A stretch of 64,000 bases of DNA from Pseudomonas marincola (GCF_900116605.1 NZ_FPBC01000006.1:186001-250000), one strand, 5' to 3'. Numbered from the stretch's first letter, positions 1 to 9,523 are shown. The notes: a model not told the origin generated them from the sequence alone. Numbers and translations: made by a program.

Positions 1-909
1 GCCCGCCGCGACAAGCTCAGTTACCGGCTGGCGCAGCAACTGGAACGCGAAAGCGACTGGGCTGGCGCGCTGGCTGTGTATCGCCAGTGCCACTATCCAG
101 GCGCACGGTTGCGCCATATCCGCGTACTTGAGCGCCTGGAGCAAAGAGCGGCGGCACATGAGCTTGCCTTGCTCGCCAGCGCCGCGCCGGAGTCCGCCGC
201 CGAGGCGCAGAACGTCGAACGCATTCTCACCCGCCTCAACCGCCAACTCGGCCTGCCCAAAGCCTGCAAGCCCACGACTGCGCCGGTCAACCGGATCGAC
301 CTGACTCTGCCCAAGCCTGACTCAGGCAGTGTCGAAACCGCTGTACTTGAGCACTTCAGCAGCGCGGATGCGCCAGTTTTCTATGTGGAGAACGGGCTCA
401 TCAGCAGCCTGTTCGGGCTGCTCTGCTGGGAAGCGGTGTTTGCGCCAGTCAGTGGCGCATTCTTTCATCCATTCCACAGTGCGCCGGTTGATCTGCACAG
501 CCCGGACTTCTATACACGGCGCCAGGCGCTGTTCGATGAGTCCATTGGCCTGCTGGACTCCGATGCTTACATCGAGAAAATTCAGCGCACCTTCGCCGAT
601 AAGCTCAACACCCAGTCGCCTTTCGTGTTCTGGGGGCTTCTCGATCAAGCACTGCTCACAAACGCTCTGCTGTGCCTGCCGACCGAACACCTTCGCGCGT
701 GGTTCAGGCGCATGCTGCAAGACATTAAAGCCAATCGCGCGGGCATGCCTGATCTCATTCAGTTCTGGCCCAAGGAGCGGCGTTACCGGATGATCGAAGT
801 CAAAGGGCCGGGTGATCGCTTGCAGGACAACCAAATCCGCTGGCTGAGCTTTTGCAGTGAGCATGGCATGCCGGTGGATGTCTGTTATGTGCAATGGGCC
901 GCTGCGTGA
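1..909 (+). CDS. VRR-NUC domain nuclease, FAN1-like (5' end outside window)
   Basis: The reading frame is open from the first base, so only the last 302 codons are present and the true start lies upstream. The C-terminal ~110 residues carry a VRR-NUC (PD-(D/E)XK) nuclease core: PDLIQFW, then the catalytic stretch IEVKGPGDRL, then Q and W residues typical of the fold. Family knowledge: FAN1/KIAA1018 proteins are structure-specific 5' flap nucleases that act on crosslinked DNA, and bacterial forms of about 550 residues occur in Pseudomonas. The visible part before the nuclease would match the TPR-like region. Its stop overlaps the start of the helicase downstream, so the two are probably translated together. 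The family call is strong; the repair role is inferred. Confidence 0.85.
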   Translation, partial: ARRDKLSYRLAQQLERESDWAGALAVYRQCHYPGARLRHIRVLERLEQRAAAHELALLASAAPESAAEAQNVERILTRLNRQLGLPKACKPTTAPVNRIDLTLPKPDSGSVETAVLEHFSSADAPVFYVENGLISSLFGLLCWEAVFAPVSGAFFHPFHSAPVDLHSPDFYTRRQALFDESIGLLDSDAYIEKIQRTFADKLNTQSPFVFWGLLDQALLTNALLCLPTEHLRAWFRRMLQDIKANRAGMPDLIQFWPKERRYRMIEVKGPGDRLQDNQIRWLSFCSEHGMPVDVCYVQWAAA

Positions 910-3221
910 CATATCAGGTCGCCGTGCGCGCGCTGTGCGAGTTCACCGCCAAGGAAGGTGATCTCGACCTGCGTTTCACGCCCTCGCCCACCGCGCAGGA
1001 AGGCATGACCGGCCACGCCGTCGTCGTTGCCCGTCGTGGGGCTTATTATCAGGCGGAATTGCCGCTGAGCGGCGAGTATCCCGGCCTGCGCGTGCGCGGC
1101 CGCGCTGATGGCTATGACCCGGAAGAACATCGCCTCGAAGAGATCAAGACGCACCGCGGCGATATCAGCCGTATACCGGAAAACCATCGCCTGCTGCACT
1201 GGGCGCAAGCCAAGGTTTATGCCTGGCTGTTGTGTCAGGAGCGCGGCTTCGAGTCGATCAATATCGCGGTGGTGTATTACAACGTGCTCACCCAGCACGA
1301 AACCGCGTTTCACCTGCATTGCAGCCGTGAGGAACTGCGCGACTTCTTTGAGTTGCAGTGCCGGCGCTTTATTGTCTGGGCCGAATACGAGGCGGCGCAC
1401 CGCATTGAACGCGACAAGGCCTTGCAGGAGCTGAAATTCCCGCATGCGCAATTTCGCGCAGGCCAGCGCCAGCTTGCCGAGTCCGTGTATCGCGCCGCAC
1501 GTGACGGCCACGCGCTCATGGCGCAAGCCACCACCGGCATCGGTAAAACCCTGGGCACGCTGTTCCCGCAGCTCAAGGCATTCGCCGAGAAAAATATCGA
1601 CCGGCTGTTCTTTCTCACTGCGAAAACTCCGGGCCGCCGCCTGGCCCTGGATGCGCTGGAAACATTGCGCAGCCAACAGACCGACATGCCCTTGCGTGTG
1701 CTTGAGCATGTCGCCCGCGACAAAGCCTGCGAGCATCCGGATAAATCCTGCCATGGTGAATCCTGCCCGCTGGCTAAAGGCTTTTATGATCGCCTGCCTG
1801 CGGCGCGCAAGGCCGCTCTGGATGGCCAATGGCTCAATCAGCAGCGCGTGTGGGAAGTGGCGCGAGCGCACCAGATATGCCCCTATTACCTGAGTCAGGA
1901 ATTATGCCGCTGGGCGGACGTGGTGGTCGGCGATTACAACTATTACTTCGACATGGGCGGCCTGCTGCATCACCTGACACTGCTCAATGAATGGCGGGTA
2001 ACGCTGCTGATTGACGAGGCGCACAACCTGATTGAACGCGCGCGCGGCATGTACACCGCCGAGCTGGATCAGGGCCACTTCAACCTGCTGCGCCGTACAG
2101 CGCCGCCGTCATTGAAAGGCCCGTTGGCGCGGGTAGCGCGGCACTGGCAGCAACTGCATGATGATCAGGAGCAGGCCTATCAGGTGTATCCGCTGGCACC
2201 TGAGTTATTCCTGATGGCCCTGCAAAAAGCCGTCAGTTCACTCACCGATCACCTCACCGCCAACCCCACCGGCAACGACGGCCAACTGCTCGAGTTCTAC
2301 CTTGACGCCATGCTGTTCTGCCGCTTGGCCGAAGCATTCGGCCCGCACTCGTTGTTCGACATCAGCCGCGACGAAAGCAAGGGCGTATCGACCCTGTGCA
2401 TTCGCAACATCGTCCCGGCGCCTTTCCTGGCGCCACGTTTTTCAGCCGCACACAGCAGCACCCTGTTCTCGGCCACACTCAGCCCGGCCAATTACTATGC
2501 AGACCTGCTCGGTTTGCCCGCTGAAACACCCTGGATAGACGTTGAGTCGCCGTTTCTTGCCGAGCAATTGCAGGTTCAGGCCATCAGTAACCTCAGCACC
2601 CGCTACGCGCACCGGCCCAGTTCATTGGCACCAATTGCCCAGCTGATCGCGACCCAGTTCAATCAGCGCCCCGGCAATTACATGGCGTTTTTCAGCAGCT
2701 ACGACTACCTGCAACATGCCGTGCGCGCACTCAAGTCGGCGCACCCGGACATTCCCGTGTGGCAACAGTCGCGCAAGATGGACGAATTCGAACGACAGGG
2801 ATTTCTCGACCGCTTCACCCACAGCAGCCAGGGCATTGGCTTTGCCGTACTGGGCGGCGCATTTGGTGAAGGGATTGATTTGCCAGGCGACCGGCTGATC
2901 GGGGCATTCATTGCCACACTTGGCCAACCGCAGATCAACCCGATCAATGAGCAGATTCGTGACCGCATGGAATCCATGTTCGGCCGGGGGTTTGACTACA
3001 CCTACCTGTACCCCGGCATGCAAAAGGTCGTGCAGGCCGCTGGCCGGGTGATCCGGACCCAACAAGACACCGGCGTGGTCTATTTGATTGATGACCGTTT
3101 CAATCAACCGGCCATTCGCAAACTGTTACCGACCTGGTGGCAGGTGCAACGTCATCGTCTGCCACCCAAGCCTGCCCCGCTAATGCTGTTGCCTGTTACA
3201 CCGCTATCTGCGGATGACTAG
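906..3221 (+). CDS. XPD/DinG-like DNA helicase with N-terminal PD-(D/E)XK-like motif
   Basis: An ATG-started frame opens at 894 (775 aa). A GTG at 906 gives a 4-bp GTGA overlap with the nuclease stop and is my preferred start (771 aa). Counted from 894, residues 72-85 (D, then EEIK) look like a PD-(D/E)XK core. Walker A is TTGIGKT near 213-219. Cysteines near 279, 286, 291, 329 and 338 lie where XPD-family helicases hold a 4Fe-4S cluster. The Walker B box is DEAH at 374-377, and motif VI (QAAGRVIRT) lies near the C-terminus. This is the iron-sulfur superfamily 2 helicase layout, which unwinds 5'-3'. Coupling to a FAN1-like nuclease suggests joint processing of branched or crosslinked DNA; that role is inference. 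Confidence 0.88.
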   Translation: MTYQVAVRALCEFTAKEGDLDLRFTPSPTAQEGMTGHAVVVARRGAYYQAELPLSGEYPGLRVRGRADGYDPEEHRLEEIKTHRGDISRIPENHRLLHWAQAKVYAWLLCQERGFESINIAVVYYNVLTQHETAFHLHCSREELRDFFELQCRRFIVWAEYEAAHRIERDKALQELKFPHAQFRAGQRQLAESVYRAARDGHALMAQATTGIGKTLGTLFPQLKAFAEKNIDRLFFLTAKTPGRRLALDALETLRSQQTDMPLRVLEHVARDKACEHPDKSCHGESCPLAKGFYDRLPAARKAALDGQWLNQQRVWEVARAHQICPYYLSQELCRWADVVVGDYNYYFDMGGLLHHLTLLNEWRVTLLIDEAHNLIERARGMYTAELDQGHFNLLRRTAPPSLKGPLARVARHWQQLHDDQEQAYQVYPLAPELFLMALQKAVSSLTDHLTANPTGNDGQLLEFYLDAMLFCRLAEAFGPHSLFDISRDESKGVSTLCIRNIVPAPFLAPRFSAAHSSTLFSATLSPANYYADLLGLPAETPWIDVESPFLAEQLQVQAISNLSTRYAHRPSSLAPIAQLIATQFNQRPGNYMAFFSSYDYLQHAVRALKSAHPDIPVWQQSRKMDEFERQGFLDRFTHSSQGIGFAVLGGAFGEGIDLPGDRLIGAFIATLGQPQINPINEQIRDRMESMFGRGFDYTYLYPGMQKVVQAAGRVIRTQQDTGVVYLIDDRFNQPAIRKLLPTWWQVQRHRLPPKPAPLMLLPVTPLSADD

Positions 3222-3230
3222 CACGGGCAC

Positions 3231-3839
3231 TTAGCCTGCAACAGGCTGAACGTCAGCCAGATACGGTTTGGCCAGCTCCAGGCCGCCAGCACCGTTGTGA
3301 CGTAAACACGCCAAGACCTTGATCCACGGTACATCGGTAATACGCAATTCAGACGTCGGCATAACCCGCACCGCACCAGCCGAACAACCCGCCGGCCCGC
3401 CGTCCGGAATGAACACCGAAGACCAATATTCGTCAGACTCCAGCACCAGACAAAACTGCCAGCCGTCCCCCTCAACCAGCAGTGCAACCTGTGCAGCGCC
3501 CGCATCTTCAATGCCGGCGAAACGCACCAACGTGTCCTGGATCAGCCGGTAGCCAGGGATTTTTTCCAGCAAGTGATCTTCAATCGATTGCAGCCAGTTT
3601 TTGGCCATATCGGTTGTGGCCAGCAACCCTGCCAGAAAACAGATCAATACCAGCACCAAACACGCTGCAAGGGTGAACAGGGTGATACCGGCAACCGCGT
3701 GCTGCTCGAATACCGGCAGTAGCTTGTGAATCGGCCCCTGTAATAAATGAATGGCTTTCTCGATCAATAAGCCGATTAACAGCAGCGGCAGAATAAACAA
3801 CAAACCACCCAATGCTGTGGTCTTGATGAACTTCAGCAT
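3231..3839 (-). CDS. DUF502 family inner-membrane protein
   Basis: This 202-residue protein has two hydrophobic spans in its first ~75 residues (TALGGLLFILPLLLIGLLI and a second near 50-75) followed by a soluble domain. That layout and the FIPDGG and PGYRL segments match the DUF502 family, found widely in bacteria without an assigned reaction. It runs convergently with the helicase, 9 bp from its stop. The ATG follows AAGGGGA at good spacing. The function is unknown; a role in the envelope is the most that can be inferred. Confidence 0.75.
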   Translation of the reverse strand: MLKFIKTTALGGLLFILPLLLIGLLIEKAIHLLQGPIHKLLPVFEQHAVAGITLFTLAACLVLVLICFLAGLLATTDMAKNWLQSIEDHLLEKIPGYRLIQDTLVRFAGIEDAGAAQVALLVEGDGWQFCLVLESDEYWSSVFIPDGGPAGCSAGAVRVMPTSELRITDVPWIKVLACLRHNGAGGLELAKPYLADVQPVAG

Positions 3840-4092
3840 GACTTCCCCTTAGTCGCGTAAACGCTTCATTTGCGGGAAGATTAGACCAATCGCAGACTGC
3901 ATGTAGGTTGGATTTTCGTAGAAATTGCCCGGGCAAAGGCGAGACTACTTGGGCGCGGCGGCGGACGTATGCAATCACCGGATAAAATTGTTCAGCCCAC
4001 CCGACTCAGGCGCTAATCGTGCTTTGTATAAGTTTAAAACGTACCCTGATTAGCTAGACTACGACGCTATAACCTTGGCTCAGGATATTCAA

Positions 4093-4437
4093 ATGGCAGC
4101 TTTTCGCGGTTTACTCGTGCTGATTTTCGTGTCCATTTTCGGCTACGCCGCAGTAGTCACGCAGAAACACGGTTCAGACTTTATGCCGATATTTTTCGGC
4201 GACATGGCAGCGCTGACCTGGCCCGGCCAGTTCAACTTCGATTTCATGTGCCTGCTGTTCCTTTCCGCCCTTTGGGTGGCCTGGCGCAATAAGTTCTCGC
4301 CTGTAGGCCTGATGCTGGGGCTTTGCGCATTTTTTGGCGGCGGATTGTTCTTATCCGCTTACCTGCTGACTATCAGCCTGCGCTGTAAAGGCGACATGCG
4401 CGCCATGCTGCTGGGTAAACATCTGCACGCCAGTTGA
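4093..4437 (+). CDS. Hypothetical small membrane protein
   Basis: The frame opens at a TTG at 4075, but the ATG at 4093, after a weak AGGA, is the better start and gives 114 residues. Three hydrophobic stretches are visible (residues ~5-22, ~50-63 and ~68-90), with basic loop residues between them, so it is probably a small inner-membrane protein. I do not recognise the family. It ends 18 bp before the convergent Rrf2 gene. No function is assigned. Confidence 0.6.
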   Translation: MAAFRGLLVLIFVSIFGYAAVVTQKHGSDFMPIFFGDMAALTWPGQFNFDFMCLLFLSALWVAWRNKFSPVGLMLGLCAFFGGGLFLSAYLLTISLRCKGDMRAMLLGKHLHAS

Positions 4438-4455
4438 ACCCGTTACGGATTCAAC

Positions 4456-4959
4456 TCAACCGCGCTTCGCATCGATCCAGCGTATAACTTGCTCGTTGAA
4501 TTGCGCGGGCAACTTGCGCGATACCCGCCGCGACAGATCAAGCAGGGTTTGCTGGGCCAATGCATCTTCCATGCGCTTCTGCGCAGTGAGCATCACTGCA
4601 TGAATCGAGCACGTCCCTTCTAACGCCCAGTCTGGCGTGTTGCCATCGAACACGGCGCAACGGCCTCTGACTTCGCGGCATTCAAAGATCGACTTAGCGC
4701 CGTCCACCGCCCTCACCACATCCAGCACGGTTATTTCATCTGCCGGTCGAGCCAGGCTGAATCCACCGCGCACCCCTTCTGTCGCCACGACCAGATTGGC
4801 TTTGGCGAGCTTGGTGAACACTTTGGCTAATAACTCCTGCGGCACGCCTTGCAGCTCGGCAAGCGTGCGCACGCTGGAGTCACGCGTATCGCCTTTGTCA
4901 TCCACCAGAAATAACAGGCAATGCAACCCGTACTCAACACCTGCGCTGTATAAAGCCAC
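4456..4959 (-). CDS. Rrf2 family transcriptional regulator with three cysteines
   Basis: This 167-residue protein has the Rrf2 winged helix at the N-terminus (YSAGVEYGLHCLLFL, then RTLAELQGVPQELLAKVFTKL) and the typical wing GVRGGFSLARP. Cysteines 94, 101 and 117 occupy the positions that bind an iron-sulfur cluster in IscR, NsrR and RsrR, so redox or NO sensing is plausible. It is divergent from the NDH-2-like flavoprotein at 5218, and the gap between them carries a perfect inverted repeat (5089-5119) that could be its operator. Which of the known Rrf2 types it belongs to cannot be told here. Confidence 0.85.
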   Translation of the reverse strand: MALYSAGVEYGLHCLLFLVDDKGDTRDSSVRTLAELQGVPQELLAKVFTKLAKANLVVATEGVRGGFSLARPADEITVLDVVRAVDGAKSIFECREVRGRCAVFDGNTPDWALEGTCSIHAVMLTAQKRMEDALAQQTLLDLSRRVSRKLPAQFNEQVIRWIDAKRG

Positions 4960-5088
4960 GTTAATCTCCGACTATTTCAATCGTACTATTATCAATCCAC
5001 AACCTTATATCTGCAAGAAAATCGCATAAGAACTGACAAAATAGCCAGAAAAATCCTCATACCGCTCATCAGAGAAATATTTACATGA

Positions 5089-5119
5089 AATAACTACGAC
5101 CGATATAGTCGTAGTTATT
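5089..5119. promoter_or_regulatory. Perfect 12-bp inverted repeat, candidate operator
   Basis: AATAACTACGAC (5089-5100), a 7-base spacer, then its exact reverse complement (5108-5119). It sits between the divergent Rrf2 regulator and the flavoprotein, about 100 bp before the flavoprotein start and 130 bp before the regulator start. A dimeric repressor site is the simplest reading. A transcript hairpin is possible but there is no T-tract. Confidence 0.6.
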
Positions 5120-5217
5120 GGCGACGCAGCACACGTTGGCCTATCAGCATTACCACCCATATGCATTGGGCTTATTACTTGGCGACAGCCCAATTTTTTC
5201 TGCAAAAGGAACATGAC

Positions 5218-6420
5218 ATGCAACAGACAATTCTCGTGGTCGGCACTGGTTTTTCCGGAATGTGGAGCGCGCTCAGCGCCGCTCGACTGCTGGATATTCA
5301 CGGCAAGACAAACATTGATGTCGTGGTGCTTTCGCCCCAGCCAGAATTGCGAATCCGCCCGCGCTTCTATGAGCCGCAGGTGCACACGATGATGGCGCCG
5401 CTGGATGAATTGTTTTCTGCAGTCGGGGTCAAGTTCATCAAAGGCGTGGCGCAACAGATAGACCGCGACGCCAGACAAGTGAACTATGTCGATGAAGCCG
5501 GCGAGGTTAAGTCACAAGCTTATGACCGGCTGATTCTGGCGACCGGCAGCAAGGTCGCGCGCCCCAACTTGCCCGGTATCGAACACGCCTTTGATGTCGA
5601 CGAAATCGAGCATGCCAGCGCCCTGCAAGCGCACATCAAATCACTGGCCGAGCGCCCCGCTACACCGGCGCGCAATACTGTGGTAATCGCAGGCGGCGGA
5701 TTCACCGGCATCGAAACGGCGGCCGAATTGCCGGCCATGCTGCGTGAGGCGCTCGGCAACGACACACCGGTGAATGTGGTGGTGGTTGATCGTGGCAACG
5801 AGATTGGCGGCGCAATGGGCGATGGTCCACGTCATCTGATCGCCGAAGCTTCTGCCGAGCTTGGTGTTGAGTGGCGCTTGAACAACAGTGTCGCAGCGAT
5901 TGATGCAAACGGTGTCACCCTCACGGATGGCCAGCGCATAGAAGCCAATACGGTGGTTTGGACTGCCGGTGTTAAAGCCAGCTCGCTCACCGCGCAAATT
6001 CCGGCTGAGCAAGACCGCAATGGCCGCCTGCATGTTGAGCGAGACTTGCAAGTGATTGGCCACAACGAAATCTTTGCGACGGGCGACGTGGCGTACGCGC
6101 CGGTCGATGAGGCGGGTAATTACGCACTGATGACCTGCCAACATGCTATTTCGCTGGGTCGTCATGCTGGCAACAATGCTGCAGCAAGCCTGCTCGGCAT
6201 CGCCCCGGTAACGTATAGCCAGCCCAAGTATGTAACCTGCCTCGACCTCGGCACGTGGGGCGCGGTTTACACCGAAGGCTGGGAGCGTGAAGTGAAGCTG
6301 GTAAAGGATGAGGCAAAAAGCCTGAAGAAAACCATCAACAGCGAGTGGATCTATCCGCCTGTTGCCAACCGTGCTGAAGCGCTGGCTGCTGCCGACCCGC
6401 TTATCCCGGTTGTGGCTTAA
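5218..6420 (+). CDS. NDH-2-like NAD(P)/FAD-dependent oxidoreductase
   Basis: The frame reaches back to 5161, but the ATG at 5218 follows AAAAGGA and begins directly with the FAD-binding strand (ILVVGTGFSGMWSA), giving 400 residues. A second Rossmann motif, VVIAGGGFTGIETAAE, near residues 158-175 would bind NAD(P)H, and ATGDVAY near 285 is the usual second FAD contact. The fold matches type II NADH dehydrogenases and related disulfide-reductase-like flavoproteins. The C-terminus ends without a clear membrane helix, so membrane attachment is uncertain. It is divergent from the Rrf2 regulator, which suggests redox control. The electron acceptor is unknown. Confidence 0.82.
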   Translation: MQQTILVVGTGFSGMWSALSAARLLDIHGKTNIDVVVLSPQPELRIRPRFYEPQVHTMMAPLDELFSAVGVKFIKGVAQQIDRDARQVNYVDEAGEVKSQAYDRLILATGSKVARPNLPGIEHAFDVDEIEHASALQAHIKSLAERPATPARNTVVIAGGGFTGIETAAELPAMLREALGNDTPVNVVVVDRGNEIGGAMGDGPRHLIAEASAELGVEWRLNNSVAAIDANGVTLTDGQRIEANTVVWTAGVKASSLTAQIPAEQDRNGRLHVERDLQVIGHNEIFATGDVAYAPVDEAGNYALMTCQHAISLGRHAGNNAAASLLGIAPVTYSQPKYVTCLDLGTWGAVYTEGWEREVKLVKDEAKSLKKTINSEWIYPPVANRAEALAAADPLIPVVA

Positions 6421-7634
6421 GCCGCCACCAGGCTAATCAGGGTGATTTCCGCCGGAGCGCCCAAGCGTTTCGGCGGCCCCCAATAACCTGTGCCGCGACT
6501 GGTATACACCCATAAATTGCCGAGCTTGTTCAGGCCGGCGGTAAAGGGTTGTTGCAGCGGCACAAACCAGTTCCAAGGTAAGAACTGGCCGCCATGAGTA
6601 TGACCGGAGAGCTGCAAGTCGAAGCCAGCCTTCTGTGCGGCAACGGCCGAGCGCGGTTGATGGGCCAGCAAGACTTTCGGCAAATGCACAGGCGCACCAA
6701 TCAGTGCAGCGTGCGGGTCACTGCGATGATGCTCGCCGAAGTGATGCCCTGAATAGTCGCTGACACCCGCCAACAACAGCCGCGAATTGTCGTGCTGGAT
6801 GACACAGTGCTGATTGTGCAAAACGTTCACACCCAAACGGCGCAGCTCAGCAATCCAGGCATCCGCACCGGAATAATATTCGTGGTTGCCGGTCACAAAG
6901 TAACTGCCATACACCGAGCGCAAATCCCTGAGCCCTTCGGTATGTTCGGCCAACTCGGTTACAGAGCCATCGACCAGATCGCCGGTTATCGCAACGACAT
7001 GCGCATCGAGGGTGTTGACGCGCTCGATGATGCGCTGCAAAAACTCGCGTTTGATGGTCGGGCCAACGTGAATATCACTGATCTGCGCGATGCGAAAACC
7101 GACCAAAGCGGGCGGCAGATTGCTGATTGGCACCTGCACATGAACCGTGCCCGGAGTGCGCCGCGCATTGTAATAACCCACCAGCGTGAGCAGCAGGCTT
7201 ACCCCAACCACCAACACGGCGGTGGTGTGAAATAGCCATAGGTAAGTATCAACACCCACAAACCACCACAGACTCAGCAACAGCGCATCGCGCAGCAGCG
7301 TCAGAATCAGCATGGACGAGAAGCACCCCATCGCCAGCAGCCCGGCCCAGGCCAGAACCGAAGCGCTGCGCTTGGAGAGTTTTCCGGCCAGAAATGGCAC
7401 CAGCAAAGACAGGGGAATCAGCAAGGTGGAGAGCGCAAGCAGCACAATCAGCGCTGCATTGCAGGCAAGGCTCAATTGCAAACCCGGAATCAATCGCCAG
7501 CCCATATACGCATGTAGCAGGCCGACAATGCTGAAGACCACAACAACGGTGATAACTGGAGGACGTTTACGCGAAACCGGCGCAGCCTTGGCTGCTCGTG
7601 CCTCTTCGCCGGGTGACTCTGTTGCTGTGGTCAT
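6417..7634 (-). CDS. Membrane-anchored metallophosphoesterase (YaeI-like)
   Basis: This 405-residue protein has about four to five membrane spans in its first ~160 residues and then a calcineurin-like phosphoesterase domain. All metal-binding boxes are present in order: QISDIHVG, ITGDLVDG, VTGNHEYY, LAHQP and LSGHTHGGQ. Members of this branch act on phosphodiester substrates at the membrane; the substrate here is unknown. Its stop overlaps the stop of the convergent flavoprotein by 4 bp. The start ATG follows AGGATAA at short spacing. Confidence 0.85.
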   Translation of the reverse strand: MTTATESPGEEARAAKAAPVSRKRPPVITVVVVFSIVGLLHAYMGWRLIPGLQLSLACNAALIVLLALSTLLIPLSLLVPFLAGKLSKRSASVLAWAGLLAMGCFSSMLILTLLRDALLLSLWWFVGVDTYLWLFHTTAVLVVGVSLLLTLVGYYNARRTPGTVHVQVPISNLPPALVGFRIAQISDIHVGPTIKREFLQRIIERVNTLDAHVVAITGDLVDGSVTELAEHTEGLRDLRSVYGSYFVTGNHEYYSGADAWIAELRRLGVNVLHNQHCVIQHDNSRLLLAGVSDYSGHHFGEHHRSDPHAALIGAPVHLPKVLLAHQPRSAVAAQKAGFDLQLSGHTHGGQFLPWNWFVPLQQPFTAGLNKLGNLWVYTSRGTGYWGPPKRLGAPAEITLISLVAA

Positions 7635-7698
7635 TGATTTATCCTGAAACGACGCAACTCAACATTGGGCCCTGGACTGCGCGATAGCCAAGCACTGC

Positions 7699-8520
7699 TT
7701 ACTGGGCCGGAATGATTAGCTCGCGCAGGCCACTGGCATGTTCAACGATTTCACCGGGCAGCTGCAGCCGCCGCGCGTCGAGATAGCGATAGTCGCGCAG
7801 CGCCTCCAGCCGCTGACTCATATCAACATCCACCGTCAGCCGACACTCATCACGCCCCGCTTCGCAGAGCATAGTGGCGAACGGGCTGACGCAGGAACTG
7901 CCCCCGGCAAATACCAGCCCGCCAGCGCCCGAGCCAACTCGATTGACCATCACCGCGAATGCCTGGTTCTCCTGCGCGCGGGCCATGATTGCAGTGCGGT
8001 GCACCGGCCCATAAGGGTCCATATTACCGTCGCAGACAATCAACAACTCTGCGCCAAGCTGACCGAGCGCGCGGGCGGACTCGGGAAATTCAATGTCGTA
8101 GCAGATCAACAGGCCAATCCTAACGCCCTGCCATTCGCAGGTTGCGAAGCGATCACCCGGACTGAAAACACCCACGTCCGTCGCCCACATATGGGTTTTG
8201 CGATAACGCAACGCCACGCCTTCAGGTGTCATCAGCACGACGGTGTTGTAGAAACGCCCGGCGTCGGCCTCAGCCAGGCCAATCACCACGGCGACCCCGC
8301 GTTCGCGAACGGCCTGTTGCACGGCGCTCATTGCCGGGCCGTCGAGCGGCTCAGAAACGGTCCCGACACTGCTAACAGAAGGAAAACCCATCAGATAGGT
8401 TTCCGGGAAGACGATGAGTTGGGTACCGGCGCTGCATGTGGCGATCACCTCAAGAGCACGCTGCAGATTGACTGCGGTGTCACCGTCTCGGCCAGCGAGT
8501 TGCGCAAGTTCGACCTTCAT
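7699..8520 (-). CDS. Carbon-nitrogen hydrolase (nitrilase superfamily)
   Basis: The frame extends upstream to 8604, but the ATG at 8520 starts the fold (KVELAQLAG) and has GGTAATGGA just before it, giving 273 residues. The catalytic triad is complete: Glu40 in FPETYL, Lys108 in YRKTHMW and Cys140 in LLICYDIEFPE. The superfamily hydrolyses amides or nitriles in the cytoplasm; the substrate cannot be told. It lies 121 bp downstream of the DMT transporter on the same strand, which may import or export a related compound. Confidence 0.88.
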   Translation of the reverse strand: MKVELAQLAGRDGDTAVNLQRALEVIATCSAGTQLIVFPETYLMGFPSVSSVGTVSEPLDGPAMSAVQQAVRERGVAVVIGLAEADAGRFYNTVVLMTPEGVALRYRKTHMWATDVGVFSPGDRFATCEWQGVRIGLLICYDIEFPESARALGQLGAELLIVCDGNMDPYGPVHRTAIMARAQENQAFAVMVNRVGSGAGGLVFAGGSSCVSPFATMLCEAGRDECRLTVDVDMSQRLEALRDYRYLDARRLQLPGEIVEHASGLRELIIPAQ

Positions 8521-8641
8521 TCCATTACCTTCAAAGCCTGTTGATGTGAGTCGTTTCTTGCAGCATGGCGCATCTGCAGGGCAAATCACCAGCCAGCTGT
8601 GCAACGAATCGCGCGCAAAATTTCAGGCCTGTGCTGTTGCC

Positions 8642-9523
8642 CTAGCGTCGACCCTGCTCCCAAGCCGCTGCCAGACCACTCAGACAAATCACCACAATCC
8701 CGATCAAGGTGCTGAGGTCTGGCGTGTGTGCAAATACCACGAAACCGAGCAAACCGGCGAAGACGATCTGACAGTAGCCGAATGGCGCCAGCAAAGCCGG
8801 TGGCGCGCTGCGAAACGCCTGTGTCAGGAACAGATGCGCCGTCATCCCGCAGGTGCCCAAGGCCAGCATCAACAAGCCGTGGGTCAGGCTGGGAACCTGC
8901 CAGAAGAACGGCACGATCGAGCTCACCAGCAAAGTATTGAACAGACCAGCAAAGAAATTGCTGGTGGTCGGGGAATCGTATTTGCTGAGGATGCGCGTGA
9001 GGATCTGGTAGCAACTGAAACACATCGCCGAACAGAACGGCAGCAGGATGGCTGGCTTAAACAACTCGCCGCCCGGGTGCACGATGATCAGCACCCCGAC
9101 AAAACCGACCAATACCGCAATCCACTGCCGCCGGCTGACTGACTCACCCAGCAGCGGCACCGACAGTGCAGTCACCAGCAGCGGTGCCAGAAAGTTAACG
9201 GCGGTGGCTTCAGCCAGGGGAATAAACAGCAGGCTGCTGGTAAAGAAAAAGCTGGTGCCCAACAAGCAACCCGCACGCAACGCCTGCAAGCCGGGGCGAT
9301 TACTGCGTAATACACGCAAACCAGACTGGGGCAGGAAGATTCCGGCCATCAACAGGGTGTGCACCACATAGCGCGCCCAAACCACCATCACCACCGGATA
9401 AAAGCCGGAAAGATATTTCGATAACGCGTCGTGGCTGGCGAACAAAAATGTGGCCAGCAGGATCAGTAAGATCCCTTTAAACGGTTGGCTTGGATTAGAA
9501 AGCGCGGCCCTGCTGGCAGTCAT
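8642..9523 (-). CDS. DMT superfamily transporter (two EamA domains)
   Basis: About ten hydrophobic spans form two EamA halves, with the second half starting near residue 150. Segments such as LLATFLFASHDALSKYL and SVPLLGESVSRRQWIAVLVGFVG (shown here only in part of the repeat) are typical of the drug/metabolite transporter superfamily. Two ATGs compete (9529 and 9523). GAG lies 6-8 bases before the second, which gives 293 residues. The transported compound is unknown. It may be co-transcribed with the nitrilase downstream. Confidence 0.85.
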   Translation of the reverse strand: MTASRAALSNPSQPFKGILLILLATFLFASHDALSKYLSGFYPVVMVVWARYVVHTLLMAGIFLPQSGLRVLRSNRPGLQALRAGCLLGTSFFFTSSLLFIPLAEATAVNFLAPLLVTALSVPLLGESVSRRQWIAVLVGFVGVLIIVHPGGELFKPAILLPFCSAMCFSCYQILTRILSKYDSPTTSNFFAGLFNTLLVSSIVPFFWQVPSLTHGLLMLALGTCGMTAHLFLTQAFRSAPPALLAPFGYCQIVFAGLLGFVVFAHTPDLSTLIGIVVICLSGLAAAWEQGRR

